NCBI GenBank assembly: GCA_033961575.1 | Contig: CM066727.1 | Coordinates: forward strand, 83,326,501 to 83,390,500 | Length of the DNA stretch: 64,000 nucleotides | Source: Aselliscus stoliczkanus | Lineage: Eukaryota > Chordata > Mammalia > Chiroptera > Hipposideridae | Direction: 5' to 3' | Part shown: positions 11,609 through 23,479 of the stretch, piece after piece | Numbering within the stretch: position 1 is the first letter of the stretch | Layout: the number at the start of each line of letters is the position of its first letter | Program-made: the position numbers and the translations under genes | Notes under the pieces: model-generated | The model's input: only the letters and a program-made list of their open reading frames with translations | The model's database searches: none | Told to the model about the DNA's origin: nothing

Positions 11609-11726
11609 TTTTTTATTTATTTATTTTTTTTTGAGGGCAGTGTCACTGGCCCTCATATGTGGGACCCAAACTGTGGCACCTGGCTTCCCAAGCCAGCACT
11701 TAACCACTGCGCCACTCGGCCGGGCC
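11609..11726 (-). mobile_element. Short tRNA-derived SINE (family 1), antisense
   Basis: T-rich tail, then GAGGGCAGTGTCACTGGCCC, CTTCCCAAGCCAGC and CACTGCGCCACTCGGCC. Flanked by CTTATTTTTA at 11,599-11,608 and 11,727-11,736. Confidence 0.9.
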
Positions 11727-11736
11727 CTTATTTTTA

Positions 11737-12040
11737 AATTAGAGCCCAATTTCATGTAAATTGGTATAGATACAAAGTCAGTCCCCAAACCTATTTATAA
11801 AAATTAGAAAAACAACAAATATATGTCCATATACAATGCAATTAAATTAATAAACCACTGCTTGAAAAATTTTGCAAATATTGTGTTTATAGTTTACTCT
11901 TAATTATATGATAGACACGATAATAGATTCAGATATTAAGATTATCTACATTTTACTAAAAATCCATCTATAAATGACATAATTTTTACAAGTGCAGTAT
12001 AAATCAATTGCAATTACTTTTGTAAATATTGTATGTTCAG
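11737..12040. other. Unassigned AT-rich intergenic sequence
   Basis: Nothing recognised. Confidence 0.5.
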
Positions 12041-13590
12041 ATTTCTGGTCAAAATGGTGGTATGAGTAAATGCTGTGCTCACCTCCTCTCAGGACCACAT
12101 CAATTACAATTATACCACAGAGCAACCATTACTGAGAATCACCTGAAGTTTAGCTAAACTGAAGCTCCACAGCTACGGATGGACATACAGACGTAGCCAC
12201 CTTGAGACTGTTAGGAGGGTCAGAGACCCGGACCAGGCTGGTCCCACACCTGCATGTGACCATTAAAAAGTGGGAGAAATATCTCAGCTGTGGCGGTTCC
12301 CCCTTGAGGAGAAAGGAGCCCCAACCCCTCTTCAGCCCAGGGTTTCAGCAATGGGGAGAGAAATGCCCATAATTTCTGGTTGTGAAAACCAGAAGAGATT
12401 GTGGCCAAGAGAGATGGAGGACAGCTGCAGTCTGAGGTGCTTCTCTTAAACAGACAGTGCACAGACTGACTCACTGAAGGTACTTGCTCTGAGCTCTAGC
12501 GCTGGGACAGAAGCTCAAAAGTGCACAAAAATAAATGGGGAGAAACTGAATTGTTTAGCTTCAGAATGAGGCCTGGAGGGACTGCTTTCTCCCAGAAGGA
12601 GGAATTGGAGGAAGCTGTTGCTCTGTTGAGCCTGCCTCCTCTCTGCCTACAGATGCCTGCAGACCCCAGGTCTGAGTATCAAACCTTTTGCATGCCCAGC
12701 CCTAGATTCCCTGAGACCGCACCCCACCCAACTTTTGGGCACACCCAACCTGCTTCCAGTGGCTTTTCCATATAAATGGCCTAACTTGGATCATGCTGCA
12801 GACATTCTTAAAGTCTCTCAAAGATTCACAAAACCTAAACAAACAGCATCTGGCTTCAGCATGTCCCATACCTCTGGCTGGACAGCCCTAAGCCTGGCAC
12901 TAGTGATAGGCAACCTTGGTTTGCAGCTTGGCCTCTCAAAGTATCTCTAAACAAAGGGCGGGTGGCGGCCATCTCTGGATTACTTTGTGGCTCATGCCAG
13001 GTGGTCTCGGCAAGGCACAGACTGTGGCTAAACTTGGTCTGCAGCATGATCCCTCTCAGGAGGTCCTGAGGCTGGCAGGCCCAGTGGCCAGCTTTAGACT
13101 GGGCCTGAACATCACCTGGCCACCTCCAAGGATGACATACCCAAAGTGCAGACTAGGTAGGCACCAGAGCCCCACTAAAGTGAACCCTGCTTCATAGGGT
13201 CAATCGCTGAACAAACAGCTCCTCCACTGAAGTCACAGCCATTCCTCACAACCAATCAGCCTAAGGGTCAATCTTACCCACTGATGTGCAAACTGCAACC
13301 AATTCTCAACTGCAACAAGAGAACACACACAACCCATAAAAGGGACCCATGTGGAGCACTTGGCTCTGGTGACCAGGGAGATTGCACCACTGGACACCCA
13401 CTACATAAAACCACTCTACTAAAACAGGAGGCATAGCAGCCCTACATAGAAACAAACCCAGGGAAGCAGGAAAAATGGGGATACAAAGCACCATTTTCCA
13501 AATGGAAGAACATAACAGAGCTCCAAATAAAAGAACTGCACAAAATGGAGACAAGAGATCTACCAGACACACAGTTCCAAACACTGGCTG
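12041..13590 (+). mobile_element. HAL1-type L1 derivative, copy 1: 5' region
   Basis: Begins TGGTCAAAATGGTGGTATGA and continues CTGTGCTCACCTCCTCTCAG, the typical opening of L1/HAL1 5' sequence (an '..AAGATGGC..' start, then mention of exposed CTC-rich sequence). GC content is well above the flanks. Several frames of 60-90 codons on both strands (12,220-13,197) are chance frames in this 5' UTR. It runs without a break into the ORF1 relic. Confidence 0.7.
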
Positions 13591-14400
13591 TAAGCATGCT
13601 TGGTGATCTCAGGGAGAACGTCAACAAAGAGATAGGAAATATAAAATTGGAGATAGAAAATATAAAAAAGAACCAGTCAAAAAATAAAATAAAATAAAAA
13701 AATAATAAAGACTACAAGAACTGAAATGAAAAATATATTAGAGGTAATTAATAGTATTTTAGATAAAAATGGGGATTGAATTAATGACTTAGAAGATAAG
13801 GTGGCAGAAAACACCCAATCAAAACATCAACAAAGAAGAAAAAAGATTCCCCCCCAAATGAGGAAAGTTTAAGGGACCTCTGGGACAACATCAAGTATCC
13901 CAACATTTATATTATAGGGGTACCAGAAGGACAAGAGGAGAAAAGGAAGATCAAGGAATTGAAAACCTTTTTGAAGGAATATTCAGTGAAAACTTCCCTA
14001 ACCTGGTGAAAAAAATAGATATACAAGCCCAGGAAGCAGAGAGTCCCAAACAAGATGAACCCAAACAGGCGCACACCAAGACACAGCATAATTGAAATGT
14101 CAAAGGTTAAAGACAAAGAGAGAATCTTAAAAACAGCAAGAGAAAAGCTGTTAGTTACCTATAAGGGAGGCCCCTTAAGACTACCAGCTGATTTCTCAAC
14201 AGAAACTTTGTAAACCAGAAGGGATTGACAAGAAATATTTAAAGTGATGAAAAGCAAAGACTACCTAGAAAATCTATAATTTACAGTCAAAGGACAGAAG
14301 AAGTGCTTCACAGACAGGAAAAAGCAAAAGGAGTTTCTCACCACCAAGTCAGTATGACAAGGAATGTTAGAGGGACTTTTTTTAAAGACAAAACAATAAC
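13591..14400 (+). mobile_element. HAL1-type L1 derivative, copy 1: ORF1 relic
   Basis: The nucleotide sequence follows L1 ORF1: a coiled-coil part (AGATAGGAAATATAAAATTG..., TTAGAAGATAAGGTGGCAGA), then the RNA-binding and C-terminal part (GGAATATTCAGTGAAAACTT, GAGAGAATCTTAAAAACAGC, GCTGATTTCTCAACAGAAAC, CAAAGTCAGTATGACAAGGA-like end). Stops and frameshifts interrupt it, so no ORF1 protein is possible. The antisense HAL1 at 52,560-54,760 contains the same sequence in the same order. Confidence 0.8.
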
Positions 14401-14743
14401 AACAACTACAACAACACACACAAAAAAAGAAAAAAACAAAAACGTGAATAATAAAATAGCAGTAGCCACATATCTATCAGCAATCACTTTAAATGTAAAT
14501 GGATTAAATGATCTAATCAAAAGATAGGGTGGCTGAATGGATAAGAAAACAAGACCCTTACATTTCCTGCCTACAAGAGACTCACTTCCCATCAAAAAGA
14601 CACATAAAGACTGAAAGAAAGGGATGGGAAAAAATATTTCTTGAAACTGGATCCAAAAAATAAAAATAAAAAAGTTGTGGTAGCAATATTTATACCAGGA
14701 AAAATAGACTTTAAAACAATAATTATCACAAATGACAAAGAAG
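14401..14743 (+). mobile_element. HAL1 copy 1: start of ORF2 endonuclease
   Basis: The frame at 14,303-14,527 ends ATYLSAITLNVNGLNDLIKR, matching the N-terminal start of the L1 ORF2 apurinic-type endonuclease (TLNVNGLN is the conserved opening with the catalytic-site Asn). Then CTGCCTACAAGAGACTCACT follows. Only the first ~80 codons of ORF2 remain before the sequence jumps to the ORF2 end, so the element cannot encode RT. Confidence 0.8.
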
Positions 14744-15770
14744 AATCCAGTAATCCTCCTGGGTAAATATCTGAAGAAACCCCAAAACACTAGTTGGAGG
14801 GGACATGTACATCCATATGTTCATTACAGCATTGCTTACAATGGCCAAGTTGTAGGGGCAGCCTGGGTGTCTGTTGATGGATGAATGAATAAAATTATAT
14901 ATAAAATGTAATATTGCTCAGCTATGGAAGGGTTTTGGGTTCTTGACATGTGCAGCAGCATGGATGGACCTGGGGGTATTGTGCTAAGTGAAGTTTGTCA
15001 GACAGTGAAAGACATTTGCAATGTAATTTTGCATATATGTAGAATCTAAAGAACAAAATGAAAAAAAAAAAAAAAAGAACAGAAACAAGCTGATAGATAA
15101 CAGAGGACATTTTGATGGTTGCCAGGCCAGAGTGGTGTTGGGAATAGGTGAAAATGAGAAAGGGGTTAAGAAGTACAATTTAATTGTTACAAAAAAAGTC
15201 ATGGGGATATAGGGCATAGCATTGGAATATAGTCAATAATATTGTACAATAATAACTATGTATGGTGTCAGATGGGTAGTAGATTTATGTGATGGTAGAT
15301 AGGAAGGGGTTTGGGGGACAGAGTGAAAAAATGAAGGCTTAAGAAGTACATGCTGGCAGTTACAAAATAGTCACAGGGATGTAAAGGATAGGGAATATAG
15401 TAAATAACATGGTGCGTACTAGATTAGTCAGAGGGATCATTTCTTACATTATATAAATGTCTAACCACTATGCTGTACACCTGAAATTAATGTAAAATAA
15501 TATTGAATGTCAACTGTAATTGAAAAATTACAGAGGGGCAAAAAGTGAAGGGGAATAAGAAGTCCAAATTTACATGTATATAACAAGTACGTCATGGGAA
15601 TATAGTCAATAAAATTGTGATAGCGTGGTACGGTGTCAGTTGGTTGCTGGACTTACAGTGATTACTTCTTCAGGTATATAAATGTTGCATAATTATAATG
15701 TACACCTGGAACTAATATAATATTATATGTTAGCAATATTTTAACAAAAATCTTTTCTAAAATTGTGTGT
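14744..15770 (+). mobile_element. HAL1 copy 1: ORF2 end and repeated 3' UTR
   Basis: Directly after GACAAAGAAG (14,734-14,743) the sequence is AATCCAGTAATCCTCCTGGG, the extreme C-terminal part of ORF2, followed by the 3' UTR. The 3' UTR module (short GGGG-TTAAGAAGTAC, then TCATGGGGATATAGGGCATA, then ATAGTCAATAATATTGTAC, then GGTGTCAGATGGGTAGTAGA) is met about three times: roughly 15,120-15,300, 15,300-15,535 and 15,535-15,760. The copies are diverged from each other. Confidence 0.75.
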
Positions 15771-16390
15771 TTATAGTAATTAAGGTTTTGATATTTTTAG
15801 CACAGACATTCATGTGCTTGGACGGAAATTGATGTTCTATAATCAATATTTTAAATGTTTCTTTCCATAGTAGCTACACTCATGACCATAAAAAAAAAAT
15901 CTCAAAATGTAATGTGCTTTAAAATTAAAATTAAAATGTTAAAAATCTTAGTTTTGTTGTGCAATATTTTTAATCAACTTCTGAAATGTTAAATTATTCC
16001 CAACACAAGAATGCATATTTAAAAAAATGATAAATGACATTATTTTGGTTCTTTTTTTTAATCAAAGGTGGTTGGTCTATCTCTTTTTTGGTGGTTCTTA
16101 TTATTAATCAATATTAAACCTATCTGCTTCAACCTCTTTTTTCAGATAACTTTGCTGAGAATAATTAAGCTTCTTCACTGCTTGGCTTATAGATTTTTTT
16201 ATGTCATTCTAACACTTTGATTTTTCTTTGGACGATTCATAGCATCAAAGCCTTGTGTTTAACTGCATAGACTCTGGACAGAGAGCTTGAATTTTGGCTG
16301 TAGGGCTTATTTTTGCCTCTAGGACAGAATACCCTCTGTGAAAAGGTTTACGTTTACATATATATTTTTTAATTAATAAAAACATTTTGG
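15771..16390. other. Unassigned AT-rich sequence
   Basis: Between HAL1 copy 1 and the antisense L1. The right part (after about 16,050) may already be decayed L1, but I cannot confirm it. Confidence 0.4.
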
Positions 16391-18182
16391 AGCTTTTACT
16401 TGAGTGATTTTTGATAATTTGTGTCTTTCATGGAAATTTTCCCGCTTTAAGTAAAATTTTTTGAAAAAGTGGTTTATATTTCCTTCTAATTTCTGTGCAG
16501 TCTGTAGTGATGCCCCCTGTTTAATTTGTTACTGATACTTGTGTCATTAATTTTTGATCAGTATAACCAGAAACATAATGATATTTCAAAAAATCAGGTA
16601 TTAGGTTTATTAATTTTTTTCAATTTTTGTTCCTTTTAATCATTAATTTTGTGCTCTAATCTTTATTACTTTATTATGCTGATTTTACTCTAATTTGTTC
16701 TACTTTTAGCTCAGTAAGGTTGAAGGTTAGATTATTGATTTTAAATTTCTTATTCTTTTAAAATGTAAGCTGCTAATCCTAAAAGTTTTTCTGTAATCAC
16801 TGTTTTACATATATACCACAAGTGTTAATATATTATGACTTTAATTTCTCTAGGTAGAAATGTTTTTGAATGTTCTTGAACACATAGTTTATATTAAAGT
16901 ATGTTGTTTGATTTTTAAATCATTAATTATCAATTAATTTCATTAATGTCACAGAACAGCCTTTTTACTCATCGTATCAAATCTTTGAAATTTGTTGAGA
17001 CTTGTTTTGATTTATCTTTTTAAAAGTTTGTTACATACTGAGAGAAAAATGTTGAAATCTTAAAATATATTTGTGGATTTGTCTATTCTCTTTTCAGACT
17101 GTAATATTTTGCTTCTTTTTTAAATCTATTTTTCAGTAGGTATGTATTCATTCAGGATTGATGAATCAATCCCTGTTGAAATATAAAATATTCCTCTTTA
17201 TCTCTTCTAACAAATCTTGTATTGAAGTCTAGTTTGATATTAATTAAGCCATGCCAGCTTTCTTATGACTAGGATTACATATAATATCACTTTTTGTTAT
17301 TCATTTCACTTTTTAATTTTGGAAAACTGTCTATATGCTTGTAAGTTTTCTTAAATTTATTTCCTTTCTTTTATCCAACTCTTGTTTTTTTTTAATTGAA
17401 AATGGATTTATTTTAAACAGCATATAAATGGAACTTATATGTTTATGCAGTTTGACACTTTCTCACTTTTAAGTGTTTAGGCCATTAATAATTAAGGCAA
17501 TTTCCCATGTATTTGGGTTTAACTTTAGCATTTTTCAAAATTCCATATGTTCTTTGTTCCTTTTTTTCTCTTCCTGAATATATTTTTAGTATGGCATTTG
17601 TAACTCCATGTTGGCATAATCACAATAACATTTGTTTTATTTTATATTTTTTAATGTTTATTCCTGAATTTATAATATACTTATATTACTATAATCAACT
17701 TATGTAAAATATAATCACAATTCACCTAACAGGACCTCAACTATATAAGTATGTCCTCTCTTACAATTTATTCTATTGTTGACATATATTTTACTTCTAT
17801 ACATTATAATTTCCAAATTATTTGTTATATTTGCTTTAAACACTTATTATTGCAACAACAATATAATATGAGAAAATTATGTTTGCTTCTTTACTATTTT
17901 CAAAGTCCCTCTCTTACTGTGTAGATCCCAGTTTCCATCTGGCAATATTTTACTTCAGCCTGAAGATGTTCCTTTAAAATTTCATATAGTTGAAGTTGGC
18001 TTACAATTAGAACACTCAGATTTATTCATCTTAGTTTTTATTTGCCATCATTTTTAATTTGATGATGGTATAATTGTAGGTTGACAGGTTTTTATTCAAT
18101 ATTTTAAAAACTGCAAAACTTTTGACAAGAAAGTTATGAAAATTTTAATCTTTGTTTCTTAGTATATGATTGTGTGTGTGTG

Positions 18183-18224
<42 letters not shown>

Positions 18225-19505
18225 CTTGGCTGTTCTAGCACTTGTTTTCAACAAGTTGATTATGATGTGACATGGCATATTTTTCTTAGTTTTTTTTTTT
18301 TGGTCGTTGTTGCTGTTGTTTGTAGTTTATACTGCTTCTTGGATTCCTAGGTTTATGGTTCTCATGAAATGTCAAATATTTTCAGAAATGATTCTTCAAA
18401 TATATTTTCTGCCCCCTGCCCTTACCCTAAGACTTCAATTACATGTTTGTTATTGTCCTACAAGTCATTCAGACTGTTTACTTTTCTGTTTTCATACTTT
18501 TTTTTTTTTAAAATATCCGTGCTACATTTTGAGTATTTACTATTGTGTTTTCAGTTCATCAGTCATTTCATCTTTCAGGTCTATTTTACTGTTAGCCCCA
18601 TTTAGGGATATTTCAGAACATAAATTTCAGTGTATCTTTTAGAGTCTTTGTCTGTTACTTCCATTATTCTGACCACTTGAACTTTGTCAGATTTCTCTCT
18701 TGATATGGCTCATATTATTTTTTGCTTTTTTGGAATAGTTAGTAAGTTTAAAGTACATTTTAATCTGCTGTGTGCTGAATTCTGTTATGTCCTTTCAAGT
18801 ATGCTAGATAATGTTCTGATAGACAGCTCAGCTATATACTGATAAATTTAACATTTATTGGACTTATTCTTAAGTTATTTACTCATTCATCTTGGTGGGA
18901 GATAAGAGCATATCATTATTTTAGTGTTAAGCCTGTTTTAACCCTATTGCAAAGGTCTGACTCTTCTTTAGTCTTTTTTCAGTGTCACATGAAACCTGCT
19001 TAGGTTCTCACCATTCTAGCTGCTCAAAGCTCTAAAAATTCCTTGTAAGCCTGGAAATTGTTTTTCTCCAACATTTTTTCCTGGTTGGTCTTATGCAGGT
19101 TAATTCTGAGTATGTACAAACTGGTATTTAACCAAAGGCTCAGAGATCCTGAATTTTTGGAATTTTTCCTCTGTGCAGTTCCTTCCTCTCGGGTATTCTG
19201 GTCTAAAAATTCTTGTTGCCTTAAATTTCTTGAACACTAATTTCAGTTTCTTCAACTCAGGGAAACTGCTGAACTCTATTTGAGTGTACTGTCTCCACAC
19301 TGTAGTGTATGAACTGTCCCCAGGCAGAAAGCAAGGCTCATTCTAGGGATTATCTCTTTGCTTCCTTTCTTTAGAGATCATAATCCTACACTGCCTGTTG
19401 TCCAATGACTGGAAACTTCTGTTTTCTATATTTTGTCCAAATTTCTAGTTATTTGTGTAAAAGGGTAAATCTCACAGAGTTACTCCTTCATGGACTAAAG
19501 GATAC
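16390..19505 (-). mobile_element. Old L1 LINE, antisense, ORF2 5' part through ORF1 to 5' UTR
   Basis: Reading left to right on + gives reversed ORF2 (TCTGTAGTGATGCCCCCTG, TTAATTTGTTACTG..., TTGTTGAGACTTGTTTTGAT, TATTGAAGTCTAGTTTGATA), then reversed ORF1 (ACTTCAATTACATGTTTGTT, TTCAGTTCATCAGTCATTTC) and the 5' UTR up to CACAGAGTTACTCCTTCATG, near the L1 start. Divergence is high. The 111- and 78-codon + frames at 18,307-18,642 lie on its non-coding strand. Confidence 0.7.
18171..18223. repeat. (TG)n microsatellite
   Basis: About 53 bp of TG with a single C substitution, inside the antisense L1. Confidence 0.97.
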
Positions 19506-19730
19506 ATCTCCAAAATACCATTTTAATTCAATAATATCTGTGGATTACACAACTTCAGGCTCTTCTTGAAAGAAGATATACTACTATGTGTAAACAAAAT
19601 CATATAAGATACTAAGGTGACTTTCTTACTTATTTAGTCAAATGTAAACACAAGTATCTACTCAACATTTTTGCTAGACTAGGATTCTCTATTTTACATG
19701 CAACTAGTTCTTCTATGCTCTGACTTTTTT

Positions 19731-19837
19731 TTTTTTTTTTTTTGAGGGCAGTGTCACTGGCCCTCATATGTGGGACCCAAACCGGGGCCGCTGGCTTCCC
19801 AAGTCAGTGCTTAACCACCATGCCACTCGGCCAGCCT
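19731..19837 (-). mobile_element. Short tRNA-derived SINE (family 1), antisense
   Basis: Poly(T), GAGGGCAGTGTCACTGGCCC, GGGACCCAAACCGGGGCC (inverted B box), CTTCCCAAGTCAGTG and CCACTCGGCC. Target duplication TGCTCTGACTTTTT at 19,716-19,729 and 19,838-19,851. Confidence 0.93.
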
Positions 19838-20419
19838 TGCTCTGACTTTTTATAAGTTTCAGTTTACTCAAGAGAACAATGGCTTCACTTTTACCTTTTG
19901 ATAAAATTTAAAATATGGGAAATTGGAGAATTGTTTTAGTGAAATAGACTTTGTTGGGGACAAGTATTAGTTCAGTTAATACTGATTTGACATTTTCCAC
20001 CATAGTACCAAATTTCTTTTGGCAAGTTGTCTAGATGTCCATAATCTCTAACATGGGCCCATCTAAGGATCAGGAGCTTTAATAATAGTGACAAGAGTGA
20101 TAAATATTCTACTGAGGTGATATAATTGAGGAGTTCCTCATGTCTTCAGAGGTGGGAAATAATATGTTTGTATGAATAATTTTAAGGGAGGGTAAATTTA
20201 TTTGACACCAAGAGTAGAACAGAAGAAAAACCTAACCATATAGTTCCTTTGGCTCCTATGAAGGTAAGAAAACCAGGGGAGAGTCTCAGGGCTCAGTACT
20301 CAGATGGGGAAATATGAATGAACAACTGAAGGACTCGTCAATCATTTCAAGCCTTGTCTAGTTTTGTCTTCAGGTTTTCATCTCAGTATCACAATATATA
20401 GTAATTCATTTGTGGTAAG

Positions 20420-20513
20420 CCTCCTCTCTATATATCTATATCTATATCTATCTATATACAGATAGATAGATAGATATAAATAGGTATAGATATAGATCTA
20501 TCTATATATATAT
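20420..20513. repeat. TCTA/GATA tract, inverted-repeat microsatellite
   Basis: A run of TCTATA units changes at about 20,458 into GATAGATAGATAG and then returns to TCTATC/TATA. Since TCTA and TAGA are complementary, the two halves can pair into a hairpin or cruciform. Confidence 0.85.
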
Positions 20514-21417
20514 TTATACCATGACTTCATGTGGCCAGAATTAGAGTTTTTCAGAATTTTCCATTCAAATATCAGGAAAAATATACTCAGAATTCATGAA
20601 AATAAAACACCAATTTGAGGTCATCCCTGAATTCTAAAAATAAAGTTATAGACTAGGAATAATAGTTGTCCATCATAAAATGAGTGGAGTGAATGCCCTT
20701 ATTAACTCTGAGATCCATCTTTTTTTTTTTTTCCTAATTCTTTCTTTCAATAAGAATGTGACAGGTAGGAATGGTGACACAGACACTTGAGAGATTGACA
20801 GGCAGCCAAGCCCATTTTATGTTTCTCACCTGAGATAACATTGCATTTCAAGTAGATTGCTTCTCAGGTACTGAGTCTGACATGGCACTCTAGCAAGAGA
20901 AAGAATGAAATAGGACAACTTTAAAGTCAGACACCTGTATAATATTGGTACTCATACTGCAGTACAAGAGTCTATATTGCTAATTACACTCAAGACAATG
21001 ACCCATTGTAACAATAAAAACCATAAACCCCAGGATGAAGTATACATTTAAGTTTTTCTTCTTGAAGTTAAAGTACTCTTTCAATATCTTCCAACTTTAC
21101 TGTCTCTGTCCTCTATTTACTTTGCCTCATTCAAGTGAGATTCTGAATGAGGTCTTTAGTGTTGCTACTTCTTCTGTTTTTTAGACTTAATCTCTGTACT
21201 TTAACACTTATAATGATACCTCTTGCAATCTAAACCTGAATGCTGACTTCATGGTTTGTTAACATACTCCAAGACTCATGGCATTTTATTACATACCTTG
21301 AATTTATTAATAGAGACAATAGAATCTCCAACTCCTTTAGCCTTTATTCCAAACCCTCAAAAGACAAGTATTTATTCTAAACACAATATGTCTCTTTTCT
21401 TTGTACTCCTGAAATAT

Positions 21418-21418
<1 letters not shown>

Positions 21419-21458
<40 letters not shown>

Positions 21459-21474
21459 TGTATGTGTGTGTGTG
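21419..21474. repeat. (TG)n microsatellite
   Basis: About 56 bp of TG with two TATG interruptions; creates the Val/Cys-rich tail of a spurious frame at 21,256-21,486. Confidence 0.97.
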
Positions 21475-21833
21475 ATGGGAGTATAAAATAAAAGTATTGA
21501 GAATCTAAAAATCTTGAAAACTCAATGGCTGTGATGGACTAGAAAGCATAGAAGGTGAAAGTAAAATGTTGAGTATTGATGACTAGACTATTGCATCATT
21601 AATAAAACTTATGAATTCTGGATGGAACATATTTAGTGCGATAAATTGCAGTTGTGTTGCATCTGAGTTGCTGGCCATATAATACGGCAGAATAGTACTG
21701 TAAGTGTTAGAAATTTATGACTAGAATTTTGACGATTACATAAGGATTGAAGATACAGACATATATATTTCACAAAGAAATGAGAGTTGAAGTCATAGAA
21801 ATAGACGGAATTTTAAAGTGCAATAATTTTTTA

Positions 21834-22008
21834 TTATTTTTAAAAAAAAATTTATTTATTTATTTATTTATTTTTAAACTGAGCCATCCTGCCACCTGTT
21901 GGCAGCTCAACGGCAACTCAGCTCGGGCTGGCATCGAACCGCTGTTGCTCAGAGCTCAGCTCGCACTCTTGAGCGAGCTCTTAACCAACTGAGCCACTCA
22001 GCCGGCCC
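21834..22008 (-). mobile_element. tRNA-derived SINE (family 2), antisense
   Basis: T-rich and TTTA-repeat tail, then ACTGAGCCATCCTGCCACCT, GTTGGCAGCTCAACGGC, the stem GCTCGCAC...GAGCGAGC and ACTGAGCCACTCAGCCGGCC. Target duplication TAAAGTGCAATAATTTTTTA at 21,814-21,833 and its one-mismatch copy at 22,009-22,028. Confidence 0.93.
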
Positions 22009-22337
22009 TAAAGTACAATAATTTTTTAAAATGAGTGAACCACAGGTGGGATATTGAAAAATGGTGACATTTAGAAGAAACAGAAATAAAAGTAGGAGAA
22101 TGCAATATTCTAATGCAAACAAATTATTTAATCTGAAGTACATATTCAGAAAAATAAAGCCAAGGTGATAGAATTAAAGATATTTCAGAAAGCGATATTT
22201 GTCAACCAGTGTATTTTCTTCAAATCGTATTTTAACTTCTTGCCTAATTATGAGCAGAGAAATGATTAATACCATCAATGAATGACTTTATTAAATGTGG
22301 GACTTTTTAGGAAAGATACCTTGGAAACTGAATGTTT

Positions 22338-23140
22338 TCAGTAAGCATCATTTAGTAAAATAATGCATTTTAATAAGTTGTGCTCAGGTCCTGGCTTGTA
22401 AATAATCCACATGGTCCAGTGTGCCTGATTTTCTACAGAGGCTGATTCCATGAGCAGCATATTCAGGACCTGATGGTTCAGGTCATTCTTAGCTGAGTAC
22501 AGTGGAGTCTTCATCTGCCAAGGGCACACTGGTGGTAGGAATCTACCTACCTGCTGAACCAAGGCACAGAAATGGCTACATTTCATTACTATTAGAGTTA
22601 GATCAAGAAACCCTGGCTATTTAACTGCCAATCTTTTTTTTTTTGAACCTGAAATTGGGCTTACCATTATCAATTCATTGTCTCTGTTCCAAAATAACCC
22701 TTTTGGCCTGCTCTGTGAAAATGGATATAGGCTTTTAAAATATGTTTCTTTTTCAGTTGGTACTGAAGCTTTCTCAGTAGAGAATACTAGAGAAGCATTG
22801 TGGGAAGAAAGGACTTTGCTTCCAAATTGTGGTAAACTTGCCTGATTGACTCCTGCATTGCATGTGGCTTCTGCAGAGCACAGCTTCTGCAGTGTGAGAA
22901 GATTATCCAACATAAGGATCTTACAGTCTGGGAGGCTTCTCCAGTGCCAGGCACCTGCTGTAGATAATGGTCAGTAGGACCCATCTGCCAGCAACTTTCC
23001 TCAACCCCTCCTGGACAGTTTGGCATCGCTGCACCTTCAGCTTTCACAGACTCTAGAGAATCAATAGTTTTCCCAGGCCCTGGAGGATGGATTTCCAGCA
23101 GGATCCACCAGAGCCAATTTTCTGCCAACACATGAGCCAT
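22338..23140 (-). pseudogene. Candidate antisense pseudogene-like stretch, product unknown
   Basis: Minus-strand frames of 117 (22,787-23,140), 98 (22,617-22,913) and 82 codons (22,338-22,586) lie end to end. The second and third are in one frame, separated by a single stop plus about 10 codons. GC content is higher than the surroundings and I recognise no mobile element. The third frame has a loosely ankyrin-like stretch (KTPLYSA...LNMLLMESASVE), but that is weak. I do not recognise the protein. It may be a broken retrocopy, an old exon cluster or chance. Confidence 0.3.
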
Positions 23141-23479
23141 GATGGAATCCTCTCCAACGAGGTCTGAATCTCAGCCCAGGAAGGGAGTGTGTATGGAGTT
23201 TTTCCTTGGGTGTTCAGACCAACACCAGAGCTGATGACTGCTCCTTATATCTGGCATTTCTACACTCTTTAGAGGTCTCTTTACTTATTAGCCAATCTCT
23301 CATTATCCCAACTCTTGCTATAGTTAATAATTCTTTATATTAATTTTCCACTTTCAAATTACTGCATGATTTCTTTCTCCTGATCAAATGACATCCTAGA
23401 ATCAAATTTATGAAACTTTATTTTATTGCAAAAGAAATTGGAGATTGTGCTAGCTATCATAATTAAACAGCACAGCGTT

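Larger units (their letters stand above)
19852..21813. other. Unassigned sequence with GATA/TCTA palindrome and TG array
   Basis: No interspersed repeat or exon recognised. It holds the TCTA/GATA inverted tract (20,420-20,513) and a TG array (21,419-21,474), listed separately. Confidence 0.5.

Noticed and set aside
12220..13197. Cluster of 60-90 codon ORFs on both strands
   Set aside because: GC-richer HAL1 5' region; frames overlap on both strands and show no motif.
14338..14790. 150-codon antisense ORF
   Set aside because: Complement of the HAL1 ORF1/endonuclease junction region; A-rich sense strand gives Phe/Leu-rich antisense.
18307..18642. 111-codon hydrophobic ORF
   Set aside because: On the non-coding strand of an old L1; T-rich composition gives Phe/Leu/Ser runs.
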